From: Terriglobia bacterium
GTDB lineage: Bacteria > Acidobacteriota > Terriglobia > Acidiferrales > UBA7541
Length of the DNA: 59,179 nt
Assembly: GCA_020072765.1 (NCBI GenBank)
Contig: JAIQGD010000021.1
Location: forward strand, 1-59,179
Direction: 5' to 3'
Part shown: positions 51,116 to 59,179 of the stretch, one piece after another
Numbering within the stretch: position 1 is the first letter of the stretch
Layout of the letters: every line of letters begins with the position of its first letter
The notes under the pieces: generated by a model
The model's database searches: none
Seen by the model: the letters and a program-made list of their open reading frames with translations, nothing else
What the model was told of the DNA's origin: nothing
Program-made: the position numbers and the translations under genes

Positions 51116-52600
51116 TCAGGCAGACGTGAGCGCGGCCACGGCGCGGCGAAGGCGCGCCAGCACGCGGTCGCGGCCGAGCACGACCATGGTGTCGAACAGC
51201 GGAGGAGCCACGGCGCGGCCCACGATGGCGACGCGCGTGGCATTGATCAGCAGGCCGGCCTTGACGCCTTCGGCCCCCGCCAGACCTCGCAGCGCGGCAT
51301 CGCAGGCATCGTGATTGAACTCCGGCAGCGCTTCGAGCGCGCCGGCCAGTTTGTGCAGCATGCCGCCCACGCGCTCGTCCTTCCAGAATTTTTCGCGCGC
51401 TTCGGCTTCGTAGTCGAAATCCTCGGCGAAAAATGCGCGGGCCCAGCCGGTGAAATCCCCGAGCAGCCGCGTCCGCGGGCGAATCAAATCCACCGCGCGG
51501 GCAAACCATGCGCGGTCCCCGCTGGCCTGGGAACCCTCCCAGAGCCCGGCGCGCTTCAGTTCGGCTTCGACGTACGGCAGCAACTCCTCGACCGCCGGCT
51601 TCTGCAGATACTGGGTGTTGTACCACTCCAGCTTGGCGCGATCGAAGACGGCATTGGTGCGGCTCACGCCGCCCAGCGAGAAGCGCTCGATCAATTCGCC
51701 GGTGCGGAGAAACTCGGAGTCGTCTCCCGGCGACCATCCCAGCAGGGCCAGGAAATTCCGGAAGGCCTCGGGCAAAAACCCTTCGTCTGCATAGGAACCG
51801 ACGCTGGTGGCGCCGTGGCGTTTGGAAAGGCGCGTGCGGTCGGCCCCCAGGATCAGCGGCACGTGCGCAAACACCGGCGCCGCCGCGCCCAGCGCCTGAT
51901 AGATCAGCACCTGCTTCGGCGTGTTCGACAAATGGTCGGCGCCGCGGATCACGTGGCTGATACGCATGTCGATATCGTCCACCACCACGCTGAGCTGGTA
52001 GGTCGGCAGGCCGTTGGAGCGCAGCAAGACGAAATCCTCGATCTCGGCGTTCTGCACTTCGCGCGCGCCAAACACGAGATCCTCAAAATGGGTCACGCCG
52101 GTGCGCGGCACGCGGAAGCGAATCGCGCGGGGAATCCCCTGGCTGTGCCGCGCGGCGCGCTCGGCGTCGTTCAAATCGCGGCAAGGACACGGGGCGGCTT
52201 TCAGCGCCTTCCCTTCGTCATCGCCTTCGCCCGCGTGCTCTTCTCCCGTGCCGGGAGCCGCATCGCCACCCGCATACGCCGCCGGCTTGCAATAGCACCC
52301 AAACGCGGCCCCGCCGGCCAGCAGACGCTCGGCCGCGGCGCGGTACATCTCCAGCCGCTGCGACTGAAAAAACGGGCCTTCGTCCCATTCGATGCCCAGC
52401 CACTTCAGCCCGTCGAGAATTCCTTGCACCAGTTCCGGGCGATTGCGCTCGACGTCGGTGTCTTCGATCCGCAGCAGCAGCGTGCCCTTCTCGTGCCGGG
52501 CGAACAGCCAGTTGAACAGCGCCGTGCGCGCGCCGCCGACGTGCAAGTAACCGGTGGGCGACGGGGCAAAGCGAACCCGCAGATGTTGAGTCGTAGCCAT
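51116..52600 (-). CDS. gltX: Glutamate--tRNA ligase
   Basis: A 494-residue class I aminoacyl-tRNA synthetase that charges tRNA-Glu. The ATP signature is FAPSPTGYLHVGGARTALFN (HIGH-type) and the KMSKS-type loop is TRLSKRHGATSV. A CYC...CPC pair, 33 residues apart with an acidic Gly/Glu-rich insert, matches the zinc site of GluRS and is longer than in E. coli. The C-terminal helical anticodon domain is complete. It converges on the DsbD-alpha gene with 84 bases between them. Confidence 0.95.
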   Translation of the reverse strand: MATTQHLRVRFAPSPTGYLHVGGARTALFNWLFARHEKGTLLLRIEDTDVERNRPELVQGILDGLKWLGIEWDEGPFFQSQRLEMYRAAAERLLAGGAAFGCYCKPAAYAGGDAAPGTGEEHAGEGDDEGKALKAAPCPCRDLNDAERAARHSQGIPRAIRFRVPRTGVTHFEDLVFGAREVQNAEIEDFVLLRSNGLPTYQLSVVVDDIDMRISHVIRGADHLSNTPKQVLIYQALGAAAPVFAHVPLILGADRTRLSKRHGATSVGSYADEGFLPEAFRNFLALLGWSPGDDSEFLRTGELIERFSLGGVSRTNAVFDRAKLEWYNTQYLQKPAVEELLPYVEAELKRAGLWEGSQASGDRAWFARAVDLIRPRTRLLGDFTGWARAFFAEDFDYEAEAREKFWKDERVGGMLHKLAGALEALPEFNHDACDAALRGLAGAEGVKAGLLINATRVAIVGRAVAPPLFDTMVVLGRDRVLARLRRAVAALTSA

Positions 52601-52683
52601 GCGATTTTTTTCCTCGCTCCGAAACCATTCATCTTAACGGAACGATGGAACAAAATCGAGCCGCAGGCCCGCCCCGGGCGAAT

Positions 52684-52697
52684 GGTACCCGGGTACC
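52684..52697. promoter_or_regulatory. 14-bp perfect palindrome, candidate operator
   Basis: GGTACCCGGGTACC, extended to a 20-base near-palindrome (52681-52700) with AAT on one side and GTT on the other. It lies in the 280-base gap between the divergent gltX and the GAF-GGDEF-HD gene. The perfect symmetry is what dimeric regulators bind, but no regulator gene is adjacent, so the role is open. Confidence 0.35.
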
Positions 52698-52880
52698 GTT
52701 GACCCGGTCCGATGCGCGCGCCATAGTTTGAGCAGGCCCAACCGGTCCCGTCAGGCAGCTTCCCCAGGATGGCCCAGAGGTTAACCTCCACGAAACTTGG
52801 CCTGGCATGCCGCTGGGGAGTCTTCTGATTTCTGGTATTCTCGGACGAGCACGGGGGCACTGGGAGGGCGGAGGGGTACG

Positions 52881-55800
52881 TTGGTAAGCCACGTTGACAC
52901 TATGGGGTTTGTGCTGCTGGCCAGCACGTTGCTGCTCGCAGCCTTTTTCCATTTCCTCCATCGTCTGAAACGCCAGTCCTACCTGCTGGCGTGGTCCGCC
53001 GCCTGGTTTCTATTCCTGCTGCACCTCGCCGCTCGATCCGCGGCCGCATGGACTCCATCCGGCTGGTGGACTCCCTGGCTGCGCGGCGCCAACGACTGGT
53101 TTCTGGCCCTGGCTAGCCTGACGTTTTATTGCACCGCGCGCCTCTACGCCCGCCTGCGGATTCCGGTGGCGGGCTTGGTCGCCGCCGCGGTGGTCGGAGG
53201 GGCCTGGGCCATTGCGCAGACCCGCGGCTCGGTGCATGTCCCGGTCTTGCTGGGGGCCGGCTTGGCCTACCTGGCGATCGGCTGGACCTTCTGGCACGAG
53301 GGGCGCAAGCAGGAAGCGCGCGCCGACGTCCTGCTCGGCATTACCTTTGCCGCCTGGGGGGTGCTGTGCATGATCGTCGTGTTTCAGTCTCGCCTGTCCT
53401 GGCTCGCGGGAAGAGACCTGCTGCCCCTGATCCTGCTCCCGGAATTATTCACCTGCGTGCTGATGGTGACCACGGTGTACGAGGAGGAGCGGCGGCGCGT
53501 CGAGCGCAACATGCTAGCGCTTTCCAACCTCAACCTCGCCGCCTCGGGTTTCGCCGGCGGCGAGACCCAGAAGATGATGGCCCAGGCGCTCGATCGCGTG
53601 CTCAACGTCGTGCGCATGCCGGTCGGCGCGCTCTGCGTGCGCTATGGCGATGCCAACGGCCCCAGCACGGCCATCGTATCCGGCCTGGACAAATCCTTCT
53701 GTTGCACCTTGCAGGAAAGCCACCTCGACGAATACCTGGTGACGCTGGTGGCCCGCCTGGGAGGGCTGGTCGTCCTGCGGGACCTGGCTTCGGACACCAA
53801 CTGGAAGTCTCTGGACAAGGAAGACTCCTTCCATCAAGCGCGCCAGTTGATGCTGGGGCAAGGCCTGCGCACCGCGGTGGGCATCAGCCTGCAGGCCAAA
53901 GACCGTGTGTTCGGACTCCTGCTGCTGGGGACGCCGGACAACAGTAACTTCACTCCCGCCGAGCTCCGCCTGCTGCTCTCGCTGGGCCACCAAATCGGCA
54001 TGGCCGTCGAGAACAGCTACCTGATGCACCAGACCGCGCGCCGCAGCGAAGAGCTGCACATGCTGAACGAAATCGGCCGCGCCTTGAACTCCACGCTCGA
54101 GCTGGACGCTCTGCTCGAACGCATTCATTCGGAAATGCGGCGCGTCGTCGAAGCCGAAAACTTCTACATCGCCGTCTACGACGCGAAAAAAGGAGAAGTC
54201 CGCTTCGATGTCGAGGTTGTGGATGGCCAGCGGCGCCCCAAGCGCTGCCGCCCCGCGGGCAACCACATGGTGGAATACATCGTGCGCACCGGCCAGCCCC
54301 TGCTGATTCGCGATCATTACAAGGAAGAAACCGAGCGCCTGGGCTTCGTGGCCATGCGCGAGGCCGGGTCCATTTGCGCCGTGCCCTTGATTCTCAACGA
54401 CCAGCCCTTTGGCGTGATGGTGGCGCACAGCTCCCACGAGCGGACCTTTGACGAGGGCCACGTGACCCTGATGGGCCTGCTGGCCAGCGAGGCCGGCATC
54501 GCCATGGAAAAGGCCCGGCTCTTCTCCGAAGAACAAAAGAAATCGCGCCAGCTCACCCTGATCAACAATGTTTCCGGCCAAGCCATCACCACGCTGGATC
54601 CCGACGAGATGCTGGCCAAGATCGCCGCCGAGATGGAAAACCATGTTCCCTATGACCACATCGGGATCGCCGTTCTCGACCTGACTGCCAAGGAACTGGT
54701 CGTCCGGGCCGAAGCGGGCGCGCGGCGCGATGCCCTGGGACGCCACATCGCCGTCGGGGAAGGCCTGGTCGGGCAAGTCGCGCGCAGCAGCCATGCGGCC
54801 ATGGTCCGCGAGGTGAACTCCTCGTCGCCCCGGCTGGTCCTGCCCTCCTCGGCCGCCTCGCTGGCGTTGCCGATCATCTACGGCGATCAGTTCCTGGGCG
54901 TGCTCTACGTGGAATCGTCCGAGCCCTGCGAATTTCCCGACGAGGATTTCGCACTGCTCCGCACGCTGGCCGACCTGTTTGCCGGCGCCTTGCACAACGC
55001 CCTGACCTTCCAAACCACCCAGGAGCAGGCCATCACCGACGGCCTGACCGGCGTGAAGACCCACCGCTTCCTGATGGAGGCGCTCTCGTCGGAATGGAAG
55101 CGCTCGACCCGCGCCAATCGCCCCTTCTCGCTGGTCCTGATGGACCTCGACCGCTTCAAGTTCGTCAACGATTTTTATGGCCATCTCGAGGGCGACGTGG
55201 TTCTCCAGCGCGTCGGCCACATCCTCGAGGAAAACTGCCGCCGCTCCGACGTCGTCGCGCGTTACGGCGGCGATGAGTTCGTGATCCTTATGCCGGAAAC
55301 CACGGTCGACCAGGCCCAGCAGCTCGCCAGCAAGCTCCGCGCCTGGATCGCCGCCGATCCCCTGCTCCACGACAAGAACATCACCGCCAGCTTCGGCATT
55401 GCCTCGTATCCGCTGCATGGCGCCACTCCCCAGGAACTCATCCAGGTGGCGGATTCCTCCATGTACCTTTCCAAGCATCAGGGCGGAAACTCCGTGACCA
55501 GCGCCGAGGAAGGTGCGCCGGCGAACCACAAAACGTGGAAAAAGGATGTGCTCGAAGCCTATCTCGGCGTCACGCTCAAACGCCAGTTTTCCACCGGCCC
55601 CGAGGCCTTCGAGGAAATTTACGCCCGCCTGGAGCAGTTCACTCGCTCGCTCGCCACAAAATCCGGGGAGACCCCCAACGGAAGCCTGCCGCTCGCCGTC
55701 GTCGACACCGTTACCTCGCTCGCCTTCGCCGTCGACGCCAAGGACCAGTACACCCAGGGCCATTCCCAGAAGGTTTCCGCCTACGCCGTGATCATCGCCC

Positions 55801-56315
55801 AGGAACTCAACCTGCGCCCCGCCGAGGTCGAGGAGATTCGGCTCGCCGCGCTGCTGCACGACGTCGGCAAGGTCGGAATCCCCGAGGTTATCATCAATAA
55901 ATCCGGGCCCCTCGATGCCACCGAGTGGGAGACGATGAAAACCCACCCCGATCTGGGCGCCCGCATTCTCGACCCGCTCCGGACCCTGGGCGCGATTCAA
56001 CAGATGATTCGCCACCATCACGAGTTCTACGATGGTACGGGCTATCCGGCGCGCCTCGATGGGGAGAGCATCCCGCACGGCGCGCGCGTGATCGCGGTCG
56101 CCGACGCCTATGACACCATCACCTCCCCGCGCACCTACAAGAAAGCGCGTTCGGCTCAGGACGCCCTGGCCGAACTCGAGCGCTGCGCCGCCAGCCAGTT
56201 CGACCCGGAGATTGTCCGCGCCTTTGTCGAGGCCATGCGCCGCGCCCCGCGCCTCACCCCCGAACTCGGTGTGGGCCTGCTCTCCCAGGCCGGCACCCCC
56301 TTCTCACCATCCTGA
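52881..56315 (+). CDS. Membrane-bound GAF-GGDEF-HD-GYP c-di-GMP turnover protein
   Basis: A protein of about 1144 residues. The N-terminal ~200 residues form about seven hydrophobic segments. Three GAF-like sensor domains follow (~203-370, 396-546, 566-710). The diguanylate cyclase domain has the RYGGDEF active site at ~795 and an RxxD inhibitory site just upstream (RRSD). The HD-GYP phosphodiesterase has HDVGK (~992) and HHHEFYDGTGYP (~1043). So it can both make and break c-di-GMP. The start is likely the TTG at 52881 (GGAGGGG nine bases upstream); ATGs at 52797 and 52902 are alternatives. It probably controls pili, exopolysaccharide or stress, target unknown. Confidence 0.88.
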   Translation: MVSHVDTMGFVLLASTLLLAAFFHFLHRLKRQSYLLAWSAAWFLFLLHLAARSAAAWTPSGWWTPWLRGANDWFLALASLTFYCTARLYARLRIPVAGLVAAAVVGGAWAIAQTRGSVHVPVLLGAGLAYLAIGWTFWHEGRKQEARADVLLGITFAAWGVLCMIVVFQSRLSWLAGRDLLPLILLPELFTCVLMVTTVYEEERRRVERNMLALSNLNLAASGFAGGETQKMMAQALDRVLNVVRMPVGALCVRYGDANGPSTAIVSGLDKSFCCTLQESHLDEYLVTLVARLGGLVVLRDLASDTNWKSLDKEDSFHQARQLMLGQGLRTAVGISLQAKDRVFGLLLLGTPDNSNFTPAELRLLLSLGHQIGMAVENSYLMHQTARRSEELHMLNEIGRALNSTLELDALLERIHSEMRRVVEAENFYIAVYDAKKGEVRFDVEVVDGQRRPKRCRPAGNHMVEYIVRTGQPLLIRDHYKEETERLGFVAMREAGSICAVPLILNDQPFGVMVAHSSHERTFDEGHVTLMGLLASEAGIAMEKARLFSEEQKKSRQLTLINNVSGQAITTLDPDEMLAKIAAEMENHVPYDHIGIAVLDLTAKELVVRAEAGARRDALGRHIAVGEGLVGQVARSSHAAMVREVNSSSPRLVLPSSAASLALPIIYGDQFLGVLYVESSEPCEFPDEDFALLRTLADLFAGALHNALTFQTTQEQAITDGLTGVKTHRFLMEALSSEWKRSTRANRPFSLVLMDLDRFKFVNDFYGHLEGDVVLQRVGHILEENCRRSDVVARYGGDEFVILMPETTVDQAQQLASKLRAWIAADPLLHDKNITASFGIASYPLHGATPQELIQVADSSMYLSKHQGGNSVTSAEEGAPANHKTWKKDVLEAYLGVTLKRQFSTGPEAFEEIYARLEQFTRSLATKSGETPNGSLPLAVVDTVTSLAFAVDAKDQYTQGHSQKVSAYAVIIAQELNLRPAEVEEIRLAALLHDVGKVGIPEVIINKSGPLDATEWETMKTHPDLGARILDPLRTLGAIQQMIRHHHEFYDGTGYPARLDGESIPHGARVIAVADAYDTITSPRTYKKARSAQDALAELERCAASQFDPEIVRAFVEAMRRAPRLTPELGVGLLSQAGTPFSPS

Positions 56316-56392
56316 TCCCCGCCGCAGCTGCGACTTGACCTTTCCCCACGCTCCGGCCACTATAAAAGCCTGTTTTTTGGGGACAGGTTGGC

Positions 56393-56929
56393 ATGCCGGA
56401 AGGCAAGGGACTCCTGATCGTGTACACCGGCCCGGGCAAGGGCAAGACGACCTGCGCCCTGGGCACCGCCTTTCGCGCCGTCGGGCAGGGACTGCGCGTG
56501 CTGATGGTGCAATTCATCAAGGGTTCCTGGCACTATGGCGAGCTCGACGCCGCGCAGATGCTCGGCGAGGACAAGTTCGAAATCCGCCCCATGGGCCGCG
56601 GCTTCGTGAAGGTGGGCGGCACCGAGGCGGACCCGGAAGATATTCGCCTGTGCGAGCAGGCCTGGGAGTACGGCCGCCAGCAAATTTACAGCGAGACCTA
56701 CGACCTGGTGGTCCTCGATGAGATCAATTACGTGATCAGCTATCAGATGCTGGACGCCGAGCGCGTCATCGACTCGCTCACCCGGCGCCCCGAGCGCGTG
56801 CATGTCATCTGCACGGGGCGGAGCGCGCATCCCCGGCTGGTCGAGGCCGCCGACCTGGTCACCGAGATGCGCGACGTCAAACATCCGTACACCAAGGGCA
56901 TCCTCGCGCAGCGGGGCATCGACTATTAG
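56393..56929 (+). CDS. cobO: Cob(I)yrinic acid a,c-diamide adenosyltransferase (CobA/CobO/BtuR type)
   Basis: A 178-residue enzyme that puts the adenosyl group on corrinoids, making coenzyme B12. The P-loop is YTGPGKGKTTCALGTAFRAV, followed by MVQFIKGSWHYGE, the DLVVLDEINYVI Walker B and VHVICTGRSAHPRLVEAADL. This is the ATP:Co(I)rrinoid adenosyltransferase form, distinct from PduO. A TATAAA is 26 bases upstream. It suits a cell with B12-dependent enzymes such as the radical SAM protein at 14737, though no direct link is shown. Confidence 0.93.
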   Translation: MPEGKGLLIVYTGPGKGKTTCALGTAFRAVGQGLRVLMVQFIKGSWHYGELDAAQMLGEDKFEIRPMGRGFVKVGGTEADPEDIRLCEQAWEYGRQQIYSETYDLVVLDEINYVISYQMLDAERVIDSLTRRPERVHVICTGRSAHPRLVEAADLVTEMRDVKHPYTKGILAQRGIDY

Positions 56930-57009
56930 GTTTCACGTGACGCGCTTGGAAAGCTGGTTTTTGCTGTTAGCTGTCAACTGTTAACTCTAAACGGTGAACT
57001 CGACCTTCT

Positions 57010-57867
57010 ATGACTTGGTTTAAACGAGAAAAGAAATCCATCGAGAATCCGACGCCCGTCGACGAGCGCCGCGTCCGCACCGAAGGCCTGTGGATCAAGT
57101 GCGGGGCCTGCCGGGCTATCATCTGGAAAAAAGATCTCGAAGCCAATTGGGAAGTCTGCCCCAAGTGCGACCATCATTTCCGGCTGGGCGCCCGCCGCCG
57201 GTTGGAGCTGCTGTTCGATGACGAGTTCTGGACCGAGTTCGACGCCGGCCTGGCCTCCAGCGACCCCCTCCTGTTTTCCGATACCCGGCCCTACGCCCAG
57301 CGCCTGCGCGACGCCCAGCGCAAGTTGGGCATGAAGGACGCCATCCTCACCGCCGAAGGCAAGCTCCGCGGACGCCAGGTGACCTGCTGCTCGATGGAGT
57401 TCGGCTTCATCGGCGGATCCATGGGCGCGGTGGTGGGCGAAAAAGTGGCCCGCGCGGTCGAGCGCTCCCTGGCCCAGAAGCAGCCCCTGGTCATCATCTC
57501 CTGCTCCGGCGGCGCCCGCATGATGGAGGGAACCGTCAGCCTAATGCAACTCGCCAAAGTCGCGGCGGCGCTGGGCCGCCTGGACGACGCGCGCGTGCCC
57601 TTTATTTCCGTGCTCACCGATCCGACCACCGGCGGCGTGACCGCCAGTTACGCCATGCTCGGCGATCTCAACATCGCCGAACCCGGCGCGCTCATCGGCT
57701 TCGCCGGCCCCCGCGTCATCGAGCAGACCATCCGCCAGAAGCTCCCGGAAGGCTTTCAGACCGCCGAATTTCTCCTCGAGCACGGCTTCCTCGACGCCGT
57801 CGTTTCCCGCAAGGAATTGAAGAACTACATCGCCCAGGCGTTCGAGTTCTTCCTCGGTCCCGCATGA
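57010..57867 (+). CDS. accD: Acetyl-CoA carboxylase carboxyltransferase, beta subunit
   Basis: A 285-residue subunit that moves carboxyl from biotin to acetyl-CoA, the first step of fatty-acid synthesis. The N-terminal zinc ribbon is complete (KCGACRAIIWKK then CPKCDHHF). The carboxyltransferase core shows GFIGGSMGAVVGEKVARA, SCSGGARMMEGTVSLMQ, VLTDPTTGGVTASYAMLGD and the PRVIEQTIRQKLPEGFQ helix. It overlaps folC by ATGA, a common pair. Confidence 0.96.
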   Translation: MTWFKREKKSIENPTPVDERRVRTEGLWIKCGACRAIIWKKDLEANWEVCPKCDHHFRLGARRRLELLFDDEFWTEFDAGLASSDPLLFSDTRPYAQRLRDAQRKLGMKDAILTAEGKLRGRQVTCCSMEFGFIGGSMGAVVGEKVARAVERSLAQKQPLVIISCSGGARMMEGTVSLMQLAKVAAALGRLDDARVPFISVLTDPTTGGVTASYAMLGDLNIAEPGALIGFAGPRVIEQTIRQKLPEGFQTAEFLLEHGFLDAVVSRKELKNYIAQAFEFFLGPA

Positions 57868-59179
57868 ACTACGACGAATCCGTCCGCGCGCTGCTGGCGC
57901 TGGGACGCGAGCTCGCGGCGCCCCAGCAGGCCCGCGTGCAGAAGTTTGGCCTGGAAAACGTCACCACTCTAGCCGCAGCTCTGGGGAACCCCCACCGCGC
58001 CGCGCCCTGCGCGCACATTGCCGGAACCAACGGCAAGGGCTCGACGGCCGCCATGCTCGATTCCATTCTCCGCGCCGCCGGCCTGCGCACCGGCCTGTAC
58101 ACGTCCCCGCACCTCGAACGCATCAACGAGCGCATGCGCATTGACGGCCGCGATATCTCGGACGAGGCCTTCGCCGCGGCCTGGACGCGCGTGCAAGCCG
58201 CCATCGAATCGCTCCTCGCCGCCGGCCAGCTGGCCGCGCATCCCACCTACTTCGAGTGCATCACCGCCATGGCCTTTGTCGCCTTCGCGGCCCCGGAAAA
58301 CCAGCGCGTGGACTTCGCCGTCTACGAAACGGGTCTGGGAGGGCGGCTCGACGCCACCAATATCGTCGTCCCCGAAGTGGCCATTATCACGTCCATCGAT
58401 TTCGACCACGAAAATTTCCTGGGCTATTCGATCGAAGAGATCGCCGGGGAAAAGGCGGGGATCATCAAGCCCGGCTCATGGGTCGTCAGTTCGGCGGAAC
58501 GCCCCGAAGCGCGCGCCGTGATCGCCCAGCGCTGCCGGGATCTCGACGCGCGGCTGGTCGAGGTGGACACCGCCTGGCAAATCGAAAAGGTGCAAGCCTC
58601 CGACGGATGCTATCGCGCCGTCGCGGCAGGACCCCATTCGCAGAAGAAACTCGCGGTCGAACCACCGCTGCCCGGCCGCTTCCAGATCCGCAACGCGCTC
58701 GCCGCCGCCACCGCCGCGCGCCTGCTCGCCGAGCGCGGATTTCCCCTGGACGATGCCGCGATTGAGCGCGGCATCCGCAGCGTCCGCTGGCCCGGCCGGC
58801 TCGAACGCCTCGGCCAACGCCCAGCCGTCTATCTCGACGGCACGCACAATCCCTCCGGCGCCCGCGAACTGCTGAAATTCTGGGAAGAAAATTTTCAGGG
58901 CCGCCGCATCCTGCTCGTGTACGGCGCCATGCGCGATAAGGCCGTGGACGAAATCGCCGGCCTTCTCTTCCCGCACGCCGACCTCGTCCTTCTCACCGAG
59001 CCGCGCCAGCCCCGGGCAATTTCCGCTCCCTTGCTGGCCGAAATGACCGCTCACCTGGCCAAGCATTCCGCCATCGTCCCGGATCCCGCCGAAGCGCTCG
59101 AACGCGCCATCGCCGCGGCCTCCCCGGACGACGCCGTCTTCGCCACCGGATCGCTCTACCTCGTCGGCGACCTGCGCGG
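57864..59179 (+). CDS. folC: Folylpolyglutamate/dihydrofolate synthase (cut by window end)
   Basis: 438 codons are open from the ATG at 57864, which overlaps the accD stop, to the last base, so the 3' end is missing, probably by only a few residues. The ATP-binding AGTNGKGSTAAMLDSIL, YTSPHLERINERMRIDG, ETGLGGRLDATNIV, GEKAGIIKPG and DGTHNPSGARELLKFW are all Mur-ligase-like FolC motifs. The enzyme adds glutamate to folates and, in bifunctional members, to dihydropteroate. Confidence 0.95.
   Translation, partial: MNYDESVRALLALGRELAAPQQARVQKFGLENVTTLAAALGNPHRAAPCAHIAGTNGKGSTAAMLDSILRAAGLRTGLYTSPHLERINERMRIDGRDISDEAFAAAWTRVQAAIESLLAAGQLAAHPTYFECITAMAFVAFAAPENQRVDFAVYETGLGGRLDATNIVVPEVAIITSIDFDHENFLGYSIEEIAGEKAGIIKPGSWVVSSAERPEARAVIAQRCRDLDARLVEVDTAWQIEKVQASDGCYRAVAAGPHSQKKLAVEPPLPGRFQIRNALAAATAARLLAERGFPLDDAAIERGIRSVRWPGRLERLGQRPAVYLDGTHNPSGARELLKFWEENFQGRRILLVYGAMRDKAVDEIAGLLFPHADLVLLTEPRQPRAISAPLLAEMTAHLAKHSAIVPDPAEALERAIAAASPDDAVFATGSLYLVGDLR

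Noticed and set aside
56331-56366. Promoter TTGACC...TATAAA before cobO
   Set aside because: The two boxes are 20 bases apart, outside the usual range, so only the -10 is mentioned with the gene.
1-59179. tRNA, rRNA or CRISPR features
   Set aside because: No cloverleaf with a TTCRA-type arm, no rRNA-like stretch and no regularly spaced repeat array was recognised while reading; a covariance-model search was not possible.

Overview
The window reads as a chromosomal segment of a GC-rich, Gram-negative bacterium. The outer-membrane genes (LptD, a TolC-type efflux channel, RND pump, type IV pilus minor pilins) show a diderm cell. The gene content, the small tight operons and the short dispersed palindromic repeats resemble Acidobacteriota; that assignment is an inference. 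No rRNA or tRNA gene and no CRISPR array was seen. Most of the DNA is ordinary core genome. The two accessory-looking places are the left end (3' end of a phage terminase gene) and about 27.1-30.4 kb, where duplicated scraps surround an alpha/beta hydrolase gene and an AT-richer PIN-domain gene.

Layout. 1-5.5 kb: terminase remnant, two-gene ABC exporter, HSL-type esterase, YdeI-like protein. 5.9-10.4 kb (minus): four minor-pilin genes (FimT/GspH, PilV, PilW, PilX types). 10.7-17.4 kb: deoxynucleoside kinase, TPR protein, an S41 protease homologue that has lost its catalytic Ser and Lys together with a YibQ-type deacetylase, a B12-binding radical SAM protein, an RDD membrane protein. 17.5-20.5 kb: divergent arsenic locus, arsR against arsM-arsC-acr3. 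20.6-27.1 kb: histidine operon hisI-G-D-C-B-H-F-A, preceded by a complete transcription attenuator with a His-rich leader peptide. 27.1-31.7 kb: accessory stretch ending in an S53 peptidase. 31.9-35.8 kb: lysC-thrC-thrB. 35.9-45.6 kb: a small membrane protein, an RND pump operon interrupted by a secreted beta-propeller dehydrogenase, and an MscS channel. 45.7-52.6 kb: msrA, lptD, a three-gene thiol-redox operon that looks like DsbD split into its domains, and gltX. 52.9-59.2 kb: a GAF-GGDEF-HD-GYP c-di-GMP protein, cobalamin adenosyltransferase, accD and folC (cut by the window end).

How the genes work together. The his operon encodes eight of the pathway enzymes, translationally coupled through ATGA/GTGA overlaps, and is probably tuned by His-tRNA through the leader at 20637-20702. 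lysC-thrC-thrB forms part of the threonine branch. ArsR, ArsM, ArsC and ACR3 together sense, methylate, reduce and export arsenic. The CcdA-, TlpA- and DsbD-alpha-like proteins should pass electrons from the cytoplasm to periplasmic thiols.

The strongest new-looking observation is the his attenuator (leader peptide, three mutually exclusive RNA pairings, terminator with U-tract), apparently transcribed as a nearly leaderless mRNA. Next are the S41 pseudoprotease and the chimeric repeats that bracket the hydrolase and PIN genes next to an internally shortened HisA.
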